Assembly: GCA_023935145.1 (NCBI GenBank)
Contig: CM043698.1
Coordinates: forward strand, 13,996,001-14,060,000
DNA from: Bretschneidera sinensis
Lineage: Eukaryota > Streptophyta > Magnoliopsida > Brassicales > Akaniaceae
Direction: 5' to 3'
Length of the DNA: 64,000 nucleotides
The notes under the pieces are model-generated. The model made no database searches. It was not told the origin of the DNA and saw only the letters and a list, made by a program, of their open reading frames with translations. Position 1 is the stretch's first letter. Every line of letters starts with the position of its first letter. Shown here one piece after another: positions 22,203-34,197 of the stretch. Made by a program: the position numbers and the translations under genes.

Positions 22203-23690
22203 GAAGTTATTTGATGTCACAATGCGGTAATTAGGTATCTGGGAGTGTAAAGCCTTTTTTTCCCTTCTTTTGAAAATTTAGTTTGATAGATTGAGAGAGC
22301 CAAAGGATTAACTAGGCTTACAAAGTCTAATGCAGTCAAATTATAAGTAATAACTGAAAGGCGAAAGCAACTAGAGACACCATACAACCATTAGTTAGGG
22401 GATATCCTTCTAAACATGAAAGGCTTTGATGATTTCTGTTATGTCTTCTTGGTTGCTTCAATTTGCAATGTTGAAGTTGGCTCATTTCTTCATCTCATGA
22501 CCTTTAAGCTCCAAGTTTTCTGCAATGCTTGATTTGTCTTAACAAGTGAAACCGTAGAGTAACAAATTGTTCAATTAGTTGGTGAATTGTCAATGCATGC
22601 CTATTTTTCCTTTCAAATTTTAAGGGTTTGGATATCTGAAATTCGGTGCTAGTGGAGGCTGCCAAATTTAAATGCTTACTAACTGGTCATTACACTAGGT
22701 TTTAGTCTAAACCGTATATGTTTGCATATAGTATGCTATTTGTTACTATATAGATCTGTATTTTTATGAACACAAGGATGCCTTTTACTTAATTTTGTGC
22801 GTGTGTCCATGCAGGTGCGTGTCTAAATGTGTATGTGAATGCACTCTAGCAGGTATGCATTTGTATGATTGCTTTTATAATTATGCATTGGATGTATTAG
22901 TTAACTGTTAGGTGGGGTTGTTTTTCTGGGATATCTACCCATACACAGATGGTGAATGACCTTTGGTTAGTAAAGTCAGTTCCCATTCCTGTAAATATAG
23001 GATCAAAGTCAGGTACATCTAGAATTGAATTAAACTTAAATGGATCAGGCATCAGCTTTCTAGTTGTATGCAGCTAATTTGTGCCACTGAGCATGTATTG
23101 GAGTGATGGCTGCAACTGTGATATGGACTCATACTTTTTAGATTCTTCTGAATGATAGTGTCTTTTTTTTTCTTCATAAAAATTGTATTACATTCTCCTT
23201 TTACTAAATATAATTCTTCTTTGGAAAGTTCCTTCTATCAGTTTATCTTTTTGAATCTGTTATTATTTATTGATTTTCTTTTGGCTGGTAACAAATTCAT
23301 TCTGCTTATTTATCTGTTGGATCTAATACTGCTTCTACCAATCCAAAAAAAATACTGCTTCTTCGTATGATGGTAATCCTATTCAGATCTTAGAGGGTGA
23401 AAAAGATTGTGTTTTATTGGGAAAAGATTATTTTAAGTTGGGTATCGAAGTATGGAATTTGAGGGTTTCAGTGACCTCCCTGTATCAGGTGGTGACTGTA
23501 ATAACTGTAACAACTGTAAATCATGTATGTTGCTGCAAAAAAGAAATGAAATTGAAATAGGAGCCTAAAAGAGCAATTATATTGAAAGAAAAAATGAAGA
23601 GAAGATACTTAAAAGGTTTTTAATGGAGGTAATTGGGTGATCTGTTATTAACCCCTTTTTAATAAGCAGAAGATGTATATTATAATATTT

Positions 23691-23715
23691 GTGTGTGTGT
23701 GTGAGAGAGAGAGAG
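23691..23715. repeat. Compound microsatellite (GT)n(GA)n
   Basis: Six GT units run directly into about six GA units. Located in the presumed 5' UTR intron of the uL4m gene. Confidence 0.9.
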
Positions 23716-24400
23716 TTGTTAATGGTCAAAAGATTGTGAGCTTGATTTTATTTCATGATTGAGTTATTACCATATTTCATGTAGAATTTTACACATTCTA
23801 AGAAAACTGGGAATTTTCGTCTTGGGAATGGTTAACTGATGGTTTTGAATCAAAAATATTGTTTAACGGATTCGAGAATGGTTCAGATTTTGCTGATCCA
23901 AAATTTTTGGTTCGGTTAGTGGTTTTGCACTTTTGCTATATGGATTTGTTACACAAACCATGCTCACTCTTAATTTAAGATTATTCTTTACTTTTTCTTC
24001 ACAATAACGGTTACGATTGCCATGTCATGTAAGGTTTCTCTCATTTTCGCACGGTTTCTCAAAACCAAACTAGAAAATATTATCTTCTATTTTTTTTTAT
24101 TACAATTGTTCCTCCACAGTAGAGAGCTGATGTGAGCGATATGCCGGTCTTTTTAATCCTTAAATCACCAAAAAAAATAATAAAATAAAATAAAAATGTG
24201 ATGTACTTGATTAAAGTTTCAACTTTCATTGTTTTCTAGTTAGATAAGTTTGTGGTCATAATTATGGCATAAACCTAATTGAGATTTAATAATATCTTGA
24301 TTAGTTGTTAGGTATTTGAGAAATCTAAACTATGGAGTGTAGATGAACAGGTAACTTTCGCTTGCTGTGGTTACCTACATCTTTCGTAGTTGGTAGGAGT

Positions 24401-27400
24401 ATGGCTGTGTCAATCTCTAGAAGGCTTTTGCGTTCATTCGGGTCTGTATCTGCATTTGGCCGCTGTGATTCTCCGAGTATCACATCTCATTCTTTTCAAA
24501 CTTCTCATGGTAATGGTTAAGTATCTTCTCATGATAATGGTCAAGTATCACGCTATAAGTTATCGTGAATGATCTAAATTGCATAATTCGATAATTTTTT
24601 TAGCTTCACTGATTGATGCTTTTCTTTTTCATTTTGACAGATTTCTTTGGCCATGTTTCTGGGGATGGCTTATCTTCCACCTCTTGCTATTTAAGAGTAC
24701 ATTTAAATTGTTCTTGTTTCCTTCTCTTCATGCTACTTGTGTTTACCTGATACATATGCTTTGGAACCGATGGAGTGGAGTTTGCCTTGTACTTTATATG
24801 CATGATTGAAAGTTTCTTTCTCTGTTTGTTTTTTTAAGATAAAATTGCAAGAATCTATGCAGGCTTATATTAATGTGGAGAGAGCATAGTTATCTTTATA
24901 TTATTATCTAAAACGTGAATGACAAATCTTATTTGCCAAAATGCTTTTGTTTGAAACATATAGTGATGTCCCAATGCCTGTTGAAACACGTTAGTTGATT
25001 TCTGGATTTAACTCTCTTTGTTATCCTTGATCAATTGATGCCAGCAGGTTTATATCTATTATAGTTGTTTATTTATCTATTATTACTTTCCTGTTGGAGT
25101 TTTTGATTATATCCTACATAATTAAATTATAAAATTGTGTTACATTGTATTTTAATGTAGGATGGATCATCATTTTTTGCCTATCGAAGGCTTTCAACTA
25201 CTGTCCTAACTCCAGACTCAAGTTATGGTGATTTTCCCTCTGATTTATTGTCCAAGAAGACTTTGGTAACACCAGAACGTACTATAGGTATGAAGAAGAA
25301 TGAAAATACTGTTTACATGATTTATAGCTAATATGGTGTATAATGAAATTGTGATAGTAATTGAAAATTGTTGAATTTGCTATGTGATGATTGATAAATT
25401 GGTCATCTTGCCAAGTCTTGATCTTCTAGTTGAAGTATGCACTCTAAATGATGGAGAAACCTGGTGTGGTGGCTTCACACCCGGTGTTTTATAATAGTAT
25501 TAAGTCTGACAAGTGACCTGTATAACAGTTCCTTTTTTTTGTATTATTGGAATGTTAAAACTTAGCTGCATAATTGAATAGATTCATACCCGATATAGCT
25601 AACTTTTGAACATTGGCATCTGCTATTAATCTCAAGTTGGTTTTGATGTATGATTCTGTAATTGCTGCAAACTTATTCAAGCTTCTTATACTTATGACAT
25701 GTCATTCTCACTGAAAGCAATTGAACTTATTTTGTAATTGGATGGATTTTCAACTGTTGTCTCCACAGTTAAAATTTTGGTCTCAGTGTTTGTTTTGAGT
25801 TTAAATTTTCCCCCTCATTGGGCTTAATAATGTGGGTTCTATGGTTTATTTTCAACATTCATTTCCCGTAAGCTTATTCTGTATACTGATTTCATTTGCT
25901 GTTGTTTTTAATTCTGTGATTTATTATGTGGTAAGTTCTGAATTTGGAAATAAATTATATGTTGTTTCATTTTGCTCAAATTAGGAATATTGTAAAAATG
26001 CTACATTGATGTAATATGTTATTATGCAGGACTTTGTCAGGACCTAGTAATTCCTGTGAAAAATTTTCATAATGAAGATAAGGGCTTCATGGTTTTGGCT
26101 GGTGATGTTTTTGATGTTCCTATTAGGAAGGATATTATTCATCGTGTTGTAAGATGGCAGCTTGCAAAACGACAACAGGTATTTTGAGATTTACATTGCA
26201 GAAGTGTTGTTATTTCATACATGTTCTTACCATTATTGACAATATTTCATACATGTTCTTTCATTGGTTGTAATTCTCTTAGTTCTCTCGCTCCCACTCT
26301 CTCACTCTCTCTTTGATTTGGTTGGGGACTTGGGGCAGTAGGTGTCTTTGAGTTTCATAATATGCATTTTTTATACCAGATATTGGGTTCATTTATAGAA
26401 AGAATTAAGTGGATATGCTATGATTGTTTTTTCTTTTATACATGTCATATTTTGTTTAGAATATATTGGTTAATGCGAATTACTTAAACTCTCACATAAA
26501 TTTAATTAGTCTGCATACTGTAAGCTGTGGAGAGTTTATGCAATATATATTAAGCCAATGGCAGTACTACGTATGCCAATTGTGTGGTTAACAGGGAACT
26601 CATTCTACAAAAACTATTAGTGAGGTTAGTGGGACTGGTAGGAAGCCATGGCCACAGAAGGGTACTGGTCGAGCAAGGCACGGAACAAAGCGTGGTCCCC
26701 AGGTAATGTATTTCTTGGTTGGTTTCATATGCTACTTTGCTGTTGAGGTGTTTACTGGTGGACCTTATTGGACCAATCGATGGGGAACAGTTTAGGGGTG
26801 GTGCTACAATGCATGGCCCTAAGCCACGAAGTCATGCTATTAAGCTGAATAAGAAGGTTCGGCGTCTAGGACTGAAGATTGCTCTGTCTGCTCGAGCAGC
26901 CGAAGGGAAGGCAAGTCTCTGTCTTTCTCAGTTTGAGATCCTTATTTTCTGGGATTTTCTATAAAGGATGTACTTCTACTTACCTTTTCTATCTGCTTAA
27001 ATACCTCAGCTTTAAAATTTAGCTTCTATGCTAGTACTGTTCTCTAGTATGTATATTAGAGTCCTAGGATCATATTGAAACTTTAAGTCGCTTGTAAGTT
27101 GTAAGCATGTAGTCTTAACTGCCCTTGGGAGTTCTTGCAAAATTGAGAATCACCTGATCCAAGTGTTTTGGATTGGGATCTACCAAAAAAGAAAAGCAGT
27201 TTGGGTTGGGATTTGAGGCGCAAGAGATAGTCTTCTGCCTACATAACAAGTTACACTTTTTTTCCAAATCATTAGGGCCCCGTCATCATATTGTGATCAT
27301 AACCTCTGAACCTCTGAAATCTTTTTGGATTACCTCTGAGCTGTTATGTTTCAGGACTAAGGTCATTCCATTCTTGATTCAGTCTAGATTGGTTGGAGTA

Positions 27401-30400
27401 GTGTATTATTGGCCAAAGCAGCTTCTCAAATTAACGGTATTTAACTAACTATCCCTAATAATTGCAATAGGTCTTTCGATACCATCAACAACTCTTCGGT
27501 TCTTTTCTTTCCAAATAATCCACCAAATAGAGAGTGGAATTAAATCTAAAGCCTTCTTGACTATTTTTTGAGCCTTTAAGCCACTCCAAGCCCAAATTTC
27601 GTCTTTCACCGAACCCGCAACTACCCAAGAAATCCCAACAAGTCTACACGCCATCTCTCATTAACTTCTAGCAAGAGAGCATTCCATCAAAAGATGAAAC
27701 ACTGATTCAGCACACCTCTTACAAATATAGTGAACAACATATAGCATCTATTAACAATTGCCTTCCCTCTTCTTTGAAAATTGTCAATAGTAAGGATTTT
27801 ATCCTAAGAGGCCTCCCAAGCAAAAAAGCTAACTTTCTTGGGTGCTTGAGCGAACCAAATTGCTTTCCAAGGGAAGTTAGCTTGATCATTGGCAATAGCT
27901 CTATCAATGAGAATCTTGTATTAATCTTTCACCTTAAAACCTTTATCCGAGCTAGGTCTCCATCTCAACTCATCCTCTCTCCTCACCTCAATTATACTAT
28001 TATATAAGGAATCCAAAAACATTGCAACCTCCTCTACTTCCAATCCTGAACATTACGAATAAATGGCACAACCCAAATACTCTATCATTAGTCAAGGAAT
28101 AACAAGAGAGAATTCGCACTTCCTTGTCTCTCACAATACTAAAAATGCTCAGAAACTCATCTTTCAAAGGAGTATTCCCACACCAAGTATCATACCAAAG
28201 ACGGGTTCTTGCTCCATTACCCACCGACACTTCAACAAAAGGCTTAAAATCCTCCCACCCACTCCTAATCCATTTCTACACTCCCACCCCATAGGCTTCC
28301 TGAGGCACCTTAGACATCCACCCATCATTTTCCGTCCCAAACTTGGCTTCCACTACTTTCCTCCACAAGTGATCTTTCTCAATAATAAATCTCCACAATA
28401 GCAAAGAAATTGACTTAATAGCAAGCCTTCCTCTCTCTAAAGGTTTTTTAACCACATCCCAATTTACTAAATGGAACTTACAAACCTCTTCCGAGTTGCC
28501 CCACAGGAATCTCCTTTGAATACTCTCTAGCCTTTTAGCCACCTAACAAGGAATAGAGAAAATGGACATATAGTTGATGGGGAGACTAGATAGAGTGCTC
28601 TTAATAAGAGTGAGCCTTCCTCCTTTCGAAAGGTAGTGCCTTCATCCCATATTTTTAGTTCACTTTCTATTTGCGCAAAGTTTAATGCTAATGTTGTTTT
28701 GTCCAATACACCCTTCAAAGTTAAAGTCAAGTACATGTGTGTCCTACAAGAGTTATGTGTGACATAGAAGAAGAGAATAAGGTATACTTGTAAAGTCGTT
28801 GGTTTTTGTATCCCATTTAAGTGGACAAACAATATGGGACATTCATTTTAGGGAAGATCGACTAAAAATATGGGACAAAGAATGTAACATGGGTTTCTAG
28901 ATTAACATTTGCCAACTTCATTGAGCCTCATTTAACTGTCGTATTATCCCTGTCTCAGTACACTTGTTCTCGTCTCTTTAGACTCTATTATTTCATTTGT
29001 CGACTCTGCACTGTGTGGGAATTCTTCTATTATTTTATTCTCATTCCTTTCGTAAGTAAATTTTCTCTATAAATATTGTTATTTTCTGAAATCTTAAAAT
29101 TTTCAAAAATCAATATCATTGTTAGGGATGATAATGGGCGGATACCTGGTGGATACCCCGTATTCCACCCCACCCCCAGGTTATGTATACCACCCCACCT
29201 GTACCCTTGTTTCGAGGAGGAGCTGGTTTGGTCAAGTATCCACATCCGGTTTGTCAATTTTTTTCCAAAAAATTTAATACAATATATTGACTTTATATTA
29301 GTTATATTGTGAATACCTAATCGTAGTAGCAGTAAAAAGGGCTTTCCACTACATCCATGTGGATAAACTTTTTTTGATCCGCATCTACAACCCCCCCCCC
29401 CCTTTAAAAAAAAACAACCCAGCTGTAGGTCCGGGCCCCAGTGGGGCAGGTGGGGGATGCCATCCCTAGACATTGTTGTGTGCCACGTCACCCAACTCTG
29501 TTATAATAATATATAAAGATGTGCAGTGTGGTGGTAGATACTTCTCTTTTTCGTTTTAAGTCTCATTTTTCTGGAGCCTTCTTGTTGCTGCCCTATCTAT
29601 TGTATAAATGTTGCAGTTCTTTTTACGAATTCATTAGTATAGGTATTTATCGCTTGGAAAAGACTTAGAGGTCCTAAAGAGTTGAGGAATGCTTGTTGTT
29701 TAATCCCTCTCTCTATTTTTTGTAATGAGAGAAATAGAAGAGCGTTTGAAGGGGTGGAAAAGCCTATGGGAGTGATTAAATATGGCTTTATACTCTAGTT
29801 TTTGGTTTAGCGGGCACTTCTTTTGTAATGAGGAAGAGCTCTTAGAGTTTATAGATTTTTTGTCTTGTAAATGATTTTGTATTTGGGTTTGCACCCCTTG
29901 GTGTGCTTAGTCAATATACTTTTACTTATAAAAGAAAGGAATCAGTATAGGTACTAATTAAAAAATTATAATGATTACTCATCATGATGGGCTGTCTTCA
30001 TCATACAGTGTTCTATGTTATTACTGTTGTATTGTTATTTTTGGGAAAACCTCTCTGGCCTTAACCATCATTATTGTTATTTTGGTCACCATTAGCACCG
30101 AGAAACCTTATGTAGTTGGGGTAGGTTGAGTTCTAGTCCACCAATTTTGTTTCTTTATGGTTATTTTTTCATTATTAGTTGTAATTTCTTTATTGTTGCT
30201 GTGGTGTTCTTGCTTTTCTGATTTAGCGTAACCATGTCACCTTTAAATTATTCTTTCTTTTCTTTCATGTGTTGAGTAATGATCTTTCGGGTTCCCAAAT
30301 GATTTATGAGACCTAACAAGAGAATATTGCACAAATAAGCAGCTTCTTGTCTTTGAGGATTTGGAGGTCCCTACCCATAAAACCAAGAACATTGTTAACT

Positions 30401-30752
30401 ATTACAATGAAATGGAGAATAGCAAGAAACTTCTACTGGTAGATGGTGGCCCCATAAGCGAGAAGTTAAAGCTGGCTACACAAAATCTTCATTATGTGAA
30501 TGTATTGCCTTCAATTGTAAGTTGCACTTTGGATCCCCTCTTGTTCCTTGCCTTACTGTCATTGAAGTTACGCTAGGTGCTTGAATCAGTTGTTATTGTA
30601 GTTGGCTTCAACCTTAGTGTGTAACCCTATCCTTTAAAATATTTTTGCAGGGCTTGAATGTCTATAGCATCCTGCTTCATGACACATTGGTGATGTCCCG
30701 TGATGCTGTAAACATGATTGTTGAGAGGATGCACACTCCAATTAACCGTTGA
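24401..30752 (+). CDS. RPL4: Mitochondrial large-subunit ribosomal protein uL4m (RPL4)
   Basis: Eight coding exons: 24401-24509, 24641-24696, 25161-25287, 26030-26178, 26595-26702, 26791-26910, 30343-30516 and 30651-30752. All phases agree and give 314 aa. The first roughly 60 residues are Ser/Arg-rich with few acids ([20 protein letters not shown]), typical of a mitochondrial targeting peptide. The uL4 domain runs from about residue 104 (VIPVKNF) to the end; [14 protein letters not shown] (164-177) is the conserved internal loop that reaches into the ribosome interior, and the fold closes with LLVFEDLE and [12 protein letters not shown]. Family knowledge: uL4 binds 23S-type rRNA and lines the exit tunnel. 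Intron 6 (26911-30342) starts with GC (AAG|GCAAGT) and is enlarged by transposons. The gene is divergent from the lysine-rich gene. Confidence 0.93.
24501..24548 (+). repeat. 24-bp tandem duplication across the first splice donor of uL4m
   Basis: Units 24501-24524 and 24525-24548 differ at two bases. The first keeps the donor (CATG|GTAATG). In the second the same position reads GA instead of GG, so no GT is present. The upstream donor is the one that gives a continuous reading frame with exon 2. Confidence 0.8.
27440..28832 (-). mobile_element. LINE ORF2 fragment in intron 6 of uL4m
   Basis: On the minus strand, in order: [67 protein letters not shown], then [14 protein letters not shown] zinc-binding pieces and [16 protein letters not shown]. 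These are the C-terminal part of the reverse transcriptase and the zinc-binding domain of plant LINE ORF2. Frame changes and stops show it is dead, and the 5' part is missing. It lies opposite to the host gene. Confidence 0.85.
29123..29468. mobile_element. Short non-autonomous hAT-like element
   Basis: The ends are TAGGGATGATAATGGGCGG and GGGGATGCCATCCCTA, which pair as imperfect inverted repeats. Flanks ATCATTGT (29115-29122) and GACATTGT (29469-29476) form an 8-bp target duplication with two mismatches. The inside is GC-rich near both ends (GGATACC/CCACCCC repeats) with a poly-C tract near 29390. It lies in intron 6 of uL4m. Confidence 0.8.
29633..29953 (+). mobile_element. 5'-truncated LINE with target-site duplication
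   Basis: The body (29646-29940) encodes the far C-terminus of LINE ORF2 ([23 protein letters not shown]), a short 3' UTR, and the end CTTATAAAAGAAAGGA. ATTAGTATAGGTA (29633-29645) and ATCAGTATAGGTA (29941-29953) are a 13-bp target duplication with one mismatch. It is related to the 27440-28832 element and lies in the same intron. Confidence 0.85.
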
Positions 30753-31569
30753 AGCAGCATGAATAAGTATGTGCTTTACTCCCATTAGTTTCGACGAGGA
30801 ATATGAATCTCTATTTTCTCTTCTGGAAGGGAAAAAAAGAAGAAAAACGGGGGCAGTCCAAAACAATATATATGTTGTTTTGTCATTAATACTTAATTGC
30901 ATGGCCGGGTGTCCATGTCATTGTATCGGTTTTGTACCCTCAGCTAAGAATTTTCTAGTTGAATTTTGGTGGTCACACATGACTTGCCATAGAATTAACA
31001 TGGTATCAAGACACGGTCATGACTATCTTCTACTACGTGTTTTTATCAAATTGAAGTGGTTTTAGGAATTTGCAGCTTTGAATCTTTCGTTGCGGTCATT
31101 GCATAAACATGATCAATGCAACAACATTCCAATTCAAGAAATGACTGTATATTCTCAGGATAAGTGCTAAGGATTAGGATATGGGACATCTATTGTTGTA
31201 CTAAATGCTCGTGGCATTATCTTATTAGTAAGAGAAAACGACAATTACAAAAGGGAGAATATAAGCATGCTTATACCGCAAGTATGATCAGGTTTACATT
31301 TGACACAATATATATGCTATTATGTTTATGAGAAAATGTTCTTAAGGTGTTTAGGAGTGAAAATATGGTGGCTTTCCCGCTGGGGATTATGTTTTGATTG
31401 AACACAATTAAGTATCACGACCCGAATCTATAAGTATACTTTTATGGACTCGTGCACAATTAAACCAAAGCACTTGTTAATTTATATACAAATCATTTTA
31501 TGTCAAAAGAAATTTCAAATCTCAAATTGTCACGATCTAAAACCCACGTTCTTTTTCATTTAAATGAAG
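30753..31569. other. 3' flank of uL4m and intergenic DNA
   Basis: The first few hundred bases are probably 3' UTR. No other gene or element was recognised. Confidence 0.5.
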
Positions 31570-31666
31570 GTCAAGTTCATGGTGAGATTGAATGCTATTA
31601 TGATAAATTTGAATTTAAATAGTCTTTATATGGTGATGTGACATTCAATCTTACCATAAACTTGAC
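31570..31666. mobile_element. MITE-like hairpin element, 97 bp, copy 2
   Basis: The ends GTCAAGTTCATGGTGAGATT and ATCTTACCATAAACTTGAC are inverted repeats of about 30 bp. Length and end sequence match the element at 19343-19439. The middle is AT-rich. Confidence 0.8.
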
Positions 31667-31879
31667 TCTATTAATGCAACATTGATACCAAACCCATTCT
31701 TAAATCTATTATTTCAACAATGAGTTTTTTCTCAATTTTTTTTGTAAAAAATGTATTTCCATAACAAAATATCTAAAAAGGATTTATTCAAATAAAAATA
31801 GAGTTAAATCAAATATTTTCTATCATAAATACTCTCCTCATAAACTTTTTAAGAAAATCGACCTTTTAAGTATTTTTTA

Positions 31880-32003
31880 AGAACACCGCCTGTTATGGTG
31901 GGGGTGTGGCAGACCCCTATCTCTTTATTAAAATAAAAAGGAGAATATAAATAAAACAGGGGATAGAGACTAAAACTCTGCAAATAAAAAACATACAGGC
32001 AAG
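31880..32003 (-). mobile_element. LINE 3' tail (left part of a LINE split by a hAT-like element)
   Basis: On the minus strand this reads like the 3' UTR of an RNase H-bearing LINE, ending in TTTATTTTAATAAAGAGATAGGGG-like sequence. It is the continuation of the RNase H coding piece at 33084-33290, beyond the inserted element at 32004-33075. Confidence 0.55.
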
Positions 32004-33075
32004 TGGGGTGGCAATGGGCCATGTCGGCCCACGAGCCGGCATAAGTCACGACCCGGTATAATATAAGACACGATCATAACATTCAATAAATTTAAAATTA
32101 TATATAATTTTATGTCACTAAAATAATGAGTCAAGAAGAATTAGAATATGATAAATTTGATATTATATGATGGTGAAAAAAAATAAAAATTATTACCCTA
32201 TTCTAACATAATGACATGTGATCTACTAATTCATAAATGAAACAAATTCATATAAAATCACACATTAATATAAAATAAATATTTAAACACAAAAAAAAAT
32301 TCATTTGTGAATTTTTAATTTAAATATTGAAGTTATAATTGATTGATTTTAGCATAATAGCATTTGATACAATGAACTAAAACACTGAGAGGAAATTATA
32401 TAATATTCTTCTTTTTAATCCATTAAATGAAACTTAGCTGCATAGCTTGGTTAGGTAGTTCATCGTTCAATTTCTAAAGTTGTTTGTCTAAAAATTAGAT
32501 AAGTTTGCTTTTTTTATTTAAAGACCGGAAAGGTTATAAAAATTATTATTATTAATTATTAATAATATTTTATGTCTTTCTAATTTTTAAAATTTCTAAG
32601 TTTTTTTTTATATTTCACCAATTTATAATTTATTTCGTATTCTTTATTTATTTTATACATTGTTTTTGTAATTTATTTATTTGGAAGATTTTTGCAAGTT
32701 GTAATTTTTAAGTTATTTATTTATGCTGTTTGTTTTTGTTCAATTTTTAAGTTATTTGTAGTATTTAACTTCATCAATAAAATGATTATTTTTCTATACA
32801 ATTATAAGTATTCAATATATATATATATATATTATTTTCAACAAAAATGGCAAAAAAAATCATTATATATCTATGAGGCCCATAGCCTAGCACGGCACGA
32901 CACGATCCAATAGCCATGCAGGCCGTAGACCGTGCCGAGCCGAGGTTTTTAAAAGTACGTCACCGCATGAAAAAGAGAAAGGCATGACTAGACACGACAC
33001 GACACGACACGAAGGTACGGTGAGTTATCTTATGTGGATCGAGAGTCAGCACGACACGACCCATTGCCACCTCTA
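32004..33075. mobile_element. Complete non-autonomous hAT-like element
   Basis: The ends TGGGGTGGCAATGGGCC and GACCCATTGCCACCTCTA are inverted repeats. They are flanked by CAGGCAAG (31996-32003) and CAAGCAAG (33076-33083), an 8-bp target duplication with one mismatch. Subterminal regions are rich in CACGACACGA/GGCACGG repeats. The AT-rich interior is shared, in opposite orientation, with the truncated element at 1847-2862. No transposase ORF. Length 1072 bp. Confidence 0.85.
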
Positions 33076-33083
33076 CAAGCAAG

Positions 33084-33290
33084 AGGCCAAAACATATATC
33101 CTATCAGAATCATTCTTGCAAGCTAAAACAACATCTATGGGAAGAGAAGCCATTACGGTATAAACCTGGCAACCTCGATGGATATGAGCTAATGAAACAA
33201 GTAAATCCGTTAGTTTATTGGCTTCCCTATAAATATGACCTTAACTATTCATTGTCAAAAAAATTCTATAGTAAAAACAAAAGTTCATAT
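33084..33290 (-). mobile_element. LINE RNase H fragment (right part of the split LINE)
   Basis: The minus frame is open and reads HIYREANKLTDLLVSLAH, then IHRGCQVYTVMASLPIDVV, matching the end of the LINE RNase H-like domain (pattern VxREANxxADxLAxxA). The hAT-like element lies just downstream of it. Confidence 0.8.
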
Positions 33291-34197
33291 TTCCTCGACC
33301 AAGTATAGATAATTCAAAATTTTGTAAGACAAAACACATTCCCATAAAATAAGAAAAAAAGTGAAAAGAATACCATGGATAGTAAAAACTCACTCTAAGC
33401 TACAACTAAAAGCGATGCTGCAAGTAGGATTACTCGAACCAGGTCCTAGTAGACCTATAATTAAGAAGGACACTTTAATATAAGCTAATCGACTCTACGA
33501 TCTTCAATAAAATATTTAATAGAAGTTATGATGTATGCATGCATGTGTACATGTTTAAAACCCATTAAGTTATTTATCAGAATTTAGAAAAGGTTGTCAT
33601 TTATGAAACGATGACGTTTCGTTGGACCTTTTGCCAACTTGAGTCCCATTCATAAACCATGTGAAGTCCTTGCATGCGCGACATCTGCACAAAATTTACA
33701 TCTAACAAAAAAGTCATGAAATGACTTTAATTTAAAAAAAAAGGAAAATCAGAAGAGAAACAAAAAAAAAAAAAAATCAAATGGTTGATCACCATGTATG
33801 TTCAAGTTCTTTCCATTAAATAGGTTTTTTTTTTCATTGAGACTATATTCCTCCAATCTGTGCACACACTTTTTTTTATACACACTTTAGAAGTAAGAGA
33901 AATTACAATATATATATATATATATATATATCAATCCCAGTGGGCAGGAACAAGTCCAAAAGGTAGGTCAGTTGGGTTGGGGGGGATAGAATCAAAACCC
34001 CGAGAATTTATGCCAAACGCAAACAACACAAAACCTTATATGAAACTTCTATAATTATAGATAACCATCAAACAATACAAAGAGAAATACTAGCTTAATT
34101 AGATAGAGCAAACTGAAAGAGAAAGATTGGTTGGTTTTTCAGGGAAAGAAGAGGGCCTGCATGGAAACAGGGTTTTACAGAACAAATCCTACTCTCC
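33291..34197. other. Intergenic DNA with (TA)12 microsatellite
   Basis: No gene. A (TA)12 tract lies at 33908-33931. The region 34080-34197 could be the promoter/5' UTR of the small ORF at 34198. Confidence 0.5.

Larger units (their letters stand above)
21677..24389 (+). other. Probable 5' UTR intron of the uL4m gene
   Basis: T-rich, intron-like DNA with no coding ORF. It contains the small target-duplication scar at 22153-22202 and a GT/GA microsatellite at 23691-23715. Its assignment as an intron depends on the inferred UTR exon at 21440-21676. Confidence 0.45.

Noticed and set aside
28063..28401. Plus-strand ORF of 112 aa in the uL4m intron
   Set aside because: It is the antisense of the LINE ORF2 fragment.
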